Below, piece by piece: positions 10,272-13,199 of a stretch of DNA of 13,199 bases. The DNA lies in contig PMCR01000236.1 of assembly GCA_003155465.1 (NCBI GenBank), positions 1 through 13,199 of the forward strand, given 5' to 3'. Below the pieces are notes generated by a model. The model was given only the letters and a program-made list of their open reading frames with translations, did not search any database and was not told the origin of the DNA. Both the position numbers and the translations under genes were made by a program. Positions within the stretch are counted from its first letter, which is position 1. Every line of letters starts with the position of its first letter. Origin of the DNA: Myxococcales bacterium (GTDB lineage: Bacteria > Myxococcota > Polyangia > Fen-1088).

Positions 10272-13199
10272 ATGTGTGCTTCTCTTCTTCAAGCAGCCCG
10301 CGTAGCAGGCTTCAGCGTCCTGCCATTGCTCCTGGCCTCGGCGTGCGGTGGAGGCTCACCCACCACGCCCCCTCGATCCGGCCTTGAAGGCGATACTTGT
10401 AGTACCAAGGCGGATTGCGAGCAGAGCTTGCTTTGCTTCCAGTCGAAATGCACGAAAGACCGGCCCCAGATTCTCCAATTCGATGCGTCTCCAGCATGGG
10501 GCGACGCGCCGTTCTCGACCAGCCTCTTCTGGAGCGTAGTCCACCCCAGCGGCCGTCCCATGAGGTGCACCTTGGACGTCAACGTGCCGGGTGAGCATGT
10601 CCAGGTATTCGATCCCTGTCCGCCCACGATTCAACTGCCCTACGTCTACGTCGCCAGGGGGGCTTACGAACCGACTCTTACGGTGACTGACGACAAAGGC
10701 AATTCTCCAACCGTCTCGACAACTGTCTACGCGAACTGGCTGCAGTTTCAGGACAACGTCGTCTTCCCGGAGGCCCTACCAGGCTTCTTGAGCGCTGTGG
10801 TTGGTTCTGGCGTGATCACGCTGACGTTTTCGACCGGCGCCCCGGACATTGAGCCCGGCACCATCCTGTGGGGAACATCGGGGGACGGTTATCTTTTGCG
10901 AGCTCTCAGCGTCACCTCCACTGGCGGCAGCATATCCGCCACTACCGAGCAGGTACATGTGTTCCCGGACGCGGTCCGCGAGGGATTCTTTGGCGCCCGG
11001 AACGTGATCGGCACGGGCCACACGACGTGCCTTGAGGGTTGTGAGGGAGTCTCGTTTGAGGAGACGCCAATCGGCCCGGCAGCGCTACTCCAGGGAAACG
11101 CTAATCCCTGGCTACCCTCCCCGCTTCCCAGAATGCTAGAGCAGCCGGCCGGTGGCTCCGGAAGCGGGGATACAGGTGTCAAGGTGACTCTCACATTTCC
11201 CGACATCAGACTTCCAAGCGGCAAAGCGCTCATAAAGAAGCCCAGACTGTCAGTAACTGTAGAAGTGACAGACTTCGTGTTCGACGCCACGTGGATCCCC
11301 CCTTCCCTAAACCGTTTCAAGCTTGTAATCAAAGTAAGAAAGGAACTAGTCAACGAATTCGAGGTTGGCGTTTCCGTAGGCGAGTCGATTTCGTTCGATC
11401 ATGACTTCCCGCTCGGCAAGTTTCCCTTTGCCGCGATTCCGCTCGGGCCTTTCGTAATTGTGCCCATGGGCGAGCCGACGATTCACGCAACATTGGAATT
11501 CAGCGCAGGAGCCGGAGCGTCGATTGCGTCATCCCTTACGACAGACCTCAGTGTGGAGGCAGGGGTGGACTATTACCAGGGAACGACGACACCTATTCTG
11601 AATCCGAGTCTAACAAACACCCTCAAACCGCCAACTCTCACGGTCGACGGGTTGGACGCCACAGGGTCGTTCTCTCTCTCTCTCAGACCACAATTTAGTA
11701 CCAAGCTCTTCGGCCTCGCGGGGCCGTTCGTTACACCCAGCTTGGGAGTTGACGCTGAGCTGAGCACAAACAACCTGACAAACGTGTGCTTGGATACGAA
11801 CGCAAGTCTCGATGTGATCTTCGGGGCGTCGTTCGACGTGCTCGGTCTCGTTCGGGTGAGCGCCAGCAAGACCCTGAACCTGGCCAGTGCGCCATTGATT
11901 CCGGAGATTTGTCTGCTACCTGGGTCGGCCGCCAGTGTTCCCGATGCTGGAGCCGACTCGAAGGCGCCACAAGAGGCAGGGATACGGGATACTGCGGACG
12001 CGAGGATGCCACAAGAGGTAGGGATGCGGGATGGGGGAGCTCTCGGCGCCCTGGCAGACGCTGGTCCGGCCTCCGGCATCTGCTACATGGATGTGGTGTG
12101 CTATGGTGGCAACCAAGACAAGGCTCGCGACCAAGGGAGCGGACAATGCGTCGACGTCGGTAGCTGCTCTCAGCTCTGGAAGTGTTCGCAGGGATCCGTT
12201 TCTGGCTGCGGTGGAGGATCTCAAGACTGCACGCTCAGCCCGGGTTGCAGCGTCGGCGTCCAGACGTGCTACGACGGGTACTGCGCCAGCATTTCGAGCT
12301 GTAACGACCGCATCAAGTTCAAAGGCTACGCCACAAGCCCTGACATGAACCAGTGCGATTGTGCTAGCACGAACTCGACTATCCACCAGAACTACTGCGC
12401 TGGTGGAACTGGAGGCAGCACGGGGAGTGCGGGACAAGGGGGGGCCGGGGGCGGCGGAGTTGGCGGCAATGGTGGCCGCCCGGGCTCCGGCGGCGGGCCC
12501 GGGGGCAGTGGAGGCACGAGCGCGGCCGGTGGCTCAAGCGGCGTCGGCGGCAGCACTGGTGGCATAGGTGGGAGTGGGGGTAACGGAGAAATTGGCGGAA
12601 CCGGGGGAGCTTTTCACGGTATCTCCGGGACGGTGCGCGACAGCAGCGGTACGGCAGTACCCGGGGCAACGGTGACCCTCCGCTCTGGAGGAGGGGTAAC
12701 TAGCGGGACGACTACCACGGGAAGCTCTGGAACCTACAGCTTCAGCAATCTCAGCGACGGAACCTGGTCCGTCCAGGCCTCGAAGTTCGGCTACAGTGCA
12801 TCCTCCCAGCAATCGGTGACGCTATCCGGAGCCGATGTAACGGGCATCGACCTCACCATCACTCTGTCAGCGCCGCCCCACGGAATCTCCGGGACGGTGA
12901 GCGACAGCGGCGGCAGTGCAGTGTCCGGGGCGACGGTGACCCTCCGGTCTGGAGGAGGGGTAGCGAACGGGACGGTGACCACGGGAAGCTCTGGGATCTA
13001 CAGCTTCAGCAATCTCAGTGACGGGTCCTGGTCCGTCCAGGCCACGAAGTCTGGTTACTATGCGTCCGTCCAGCAGCCGGTAACGCTTTCCGGAGCGGAT
13101 GTGACGGGTATTGACCTGACCATGACCGCGGCACCAGCGTCGCATGGCATCTCGGGAATGGTGCGCGACAGTAGTGGGACGGCAGTGTCCGGGGCGACG
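10272..13199 (+). CDS. Long multidomain lipoprotein with carboxypeptidase-regulatory-like repeats (3' end beyond window)
   Basis: The frame from ATG 10272 is open for all 976 codons to the right edge; the C-terminus is missing. Order: signal peptide ending LASAC (Cys25 lipobox); a Cys motif GDTCSTKADCEQSLLCFQSKC (40-60) like those after myxobacterial lipoprotein signals; a PKD-like domain (about 64-153, ending YEPTLTVTDDKGN); a long beta-rich region without recognised family (about 155-565); two 14-residue repeats (PQEAGIRD / PQEVGMRD, near 566-593); a Cys-rich part (604-709); a Gly-rich linker (711-780); then CarboxypepD_reg-like beta-sandwich repeats from 782 (ISGTVRDSSGTAVPGATVTL, then GTYSFSNLSDGTWSV). 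The role is probably surface adhesion or scaffolding, which is inference. Codons in about 11200-11760 use more A/T third bases than neighbouring genes. Confidence 0.85.
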   Translation, partial: MCASLLQAARVAGFSVLPLLLASACGGGSPTTPPRSGLEGDTCSTKADCEQSLLCFQSKCTKDRPQILQFDASPAWGDAPFSTSLFWSVVHPSGRPMRCTLDVNVPGEHVQVFDPCPPTIQLPYVYVARGAYEPTLTVTDDKGNSPTVSTTVYANWLQFQDNVVFPEALPGFLSAVVGSGVITLTFSTGAPDIEPGTILWGTSGDGYLLRALSVTSTGGSISATTEQVHVFPDAVREGFFGARNVIGTGHTTCLEGCEGVSFEETPIGPAALLQGNANPWLPSPLPRMLEQPAGGSGSGDTGVKVTLTFPDIRLPSGKALIKKPRLSVTVEVTDFVFDATWIPPSLNRFKLVIKVRKELVNEFEVGVSVGESISFDHDFPLGKFPFAAIPLGPFVIVPMGEPTIHATLEFSAGAGASIASSLTTDLSVEAGVDYYQGTTTPILNPSLTNTLKPPTLTVDGLDATGSFSLSLRPQFSTKLFGLAGPFVTPSLGVDAELSTNNLTNVCLDTNASLDVIFGASFDVLGLVRVSASKTLNLASAPLIPEICLLPGSAASVPDAGADSKAPQEAGIRDTADARMPQEVGMRDGGALGALADAGPASGICYMDVVCYGGNQDKARDQGSGQCVDVGSCSQLWKCSQGSVSGCGGGSQDCTLSPGCSVGVQTCYDGYCASISSCNDRIKFKGYATSPDMNQCDCASTNSTIHQNYCAGGTGGSTGSAGQGGAGGGGVGGNGGRPGSGGGPGGSGGTSAAGGSSGVGGSTGGIGGSGGNGEIGGTGGAFHGISGTVRDSSGTAVPGATVTLRSGGGVTSGTTTTGSSGTYSFSNLSDGTWSVQASKFGYSASSQQSVTLSGADVTGIDLTITLSAPPHGISGTVSDSGGSAVSGATVTLRSGGGVANGTVTTGSSGIYSFSNLSDGSWSVQATKSGYYASVQQPVTLSGADVTGIDLTMTAAPASHGISGMVRDSSGTAVSGAT
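11671..11684 (+). repeat. (TC)7 dinucleotide run inside a coding sequence
   Basis: Seven TC units lie in frame within the long lipoprotein gene (encoding F-S-L-S-L). A gain or loss of one unit would shift the frame. Confidence 0.85.
11966..12034 (+). repeat. Imperfect 42-bp direct repeat
   Basis: GCCACAAGAGG followed by AGGGAT and CGGGAT recurs 42 bp later (11966 and 12008), encoding the 14-residue units around PQEAGIRD and PQEVGMRD. Confidence 0.75.
12399..12614 (+). repeat. Gly-rich low-complexity linker coding region
   Basis: About 70 codons are dominated by GGN (Gly) with Ser, Ala, Thr and Asn, separating the Cys-rich part from the carboxypeptidase-regulatory-like repeats. It looks like an unstructured spacer. 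Confidence 0.85.
12615..13199 (+). repeat. 264-bp tandem repeats encoding 88-residue beta-sandwich units
   Basis: Unit 1 begins at 12615, unit 2 at 12879 and unit 3 at 13143 (cut by the edge after 57 bp); the period is exactly 264 bp. Long blocks are identical at the DNA level, for example around GTGACCCTCCG(C/G)TCTGGAGG and TACAGCTTCAGCAATCTCAG, including third positions, which points to recent duplication or gene conversion. More units may follow beyond the window. Confidence 0.92.

Overview
The window is GC-rich, densely coded bacterial DNA with a strong myxobacterial flavour (Myxococcota, probably Polyangia-like). Pointers are several predicted lipoproteins with Gly/Ala/Asp-rich or Gly-rich linkers and cysteine-rich domains, a long protein built on 'VWGSGPxDVWAVG...LHWNG' repeats, tandem carboxypeptidase-regulatory-like domains, and an enhancer-binding-protein-like regulator next to two sigma-54-type promoters. 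The taxonomic call is inference from protein style; there is no rRNA, tRNA, CRISPR array or insertion sequence to anchor it.

Layout. 1-196: no supportable gene. 197-1353 (minus): a two-gene, translationally coupled unit of a lipoprotein metallo-beta-lactamase-fold hydrolase (ComEC/Rec2 C-terminal type) and a small DUF3006 protein. 1578-2666 (plus): a predicted cysteine-rich lipoprotein with five 15-residue Gly/Ala/Asp tandem repeats. 2807-4624 (plus): a predicted beta-propeller lipoprotein of 14 repeats, preceded by a candidate promoter and a perfect inverted repeat. 4725-6392 (minus, convergent): a secreted TPR-containing protein of unknown function. 6595-8253 (minus): a response-regulator/AAA+/Fis-type regulator that resembles sigma-54 activators but has a degenerate GAFTGA loop. 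8441-8992 (plus): a small secreted protein of unknown function. 9147-10064 (plus): an ARPP-1 (DUF6569)-type protein. 10272 to the right edge (plus): a very long lipoprotein gene, open at the window end, with an EGF-like Cys motif, a PKD-like domain, a beta-rich middle, a Cys-rich segment, a Gly-rich linker and carboxypeptidase-regulatory-like repeats of 264 bp.

The most interesting part is 6595-10064. The two plus-strand genes at 8441 and 9147 each sit behind a related composite upstream region: an inverted-repeat element sharing 29 of 35 positions between the copies, then a GG-N10-GC sigma-54-type promoter, then a strong AGGAGG-type ribosome binding site ending in CGGTCATG. The first copy lies in the divergent region directly in front of the regulator gene. 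The simple reading is a small self-contained regulon: the regulator binds the inverted repeats and drives a secreted protein plus an ARPP-1 protein. The regulator's altered sigma-54-contact loop and altered sensor II make the mechanism non-standard. The rest of the window looks like a myxobacterial surface/secretome neighbourhood with no visible functional link to this regulon.
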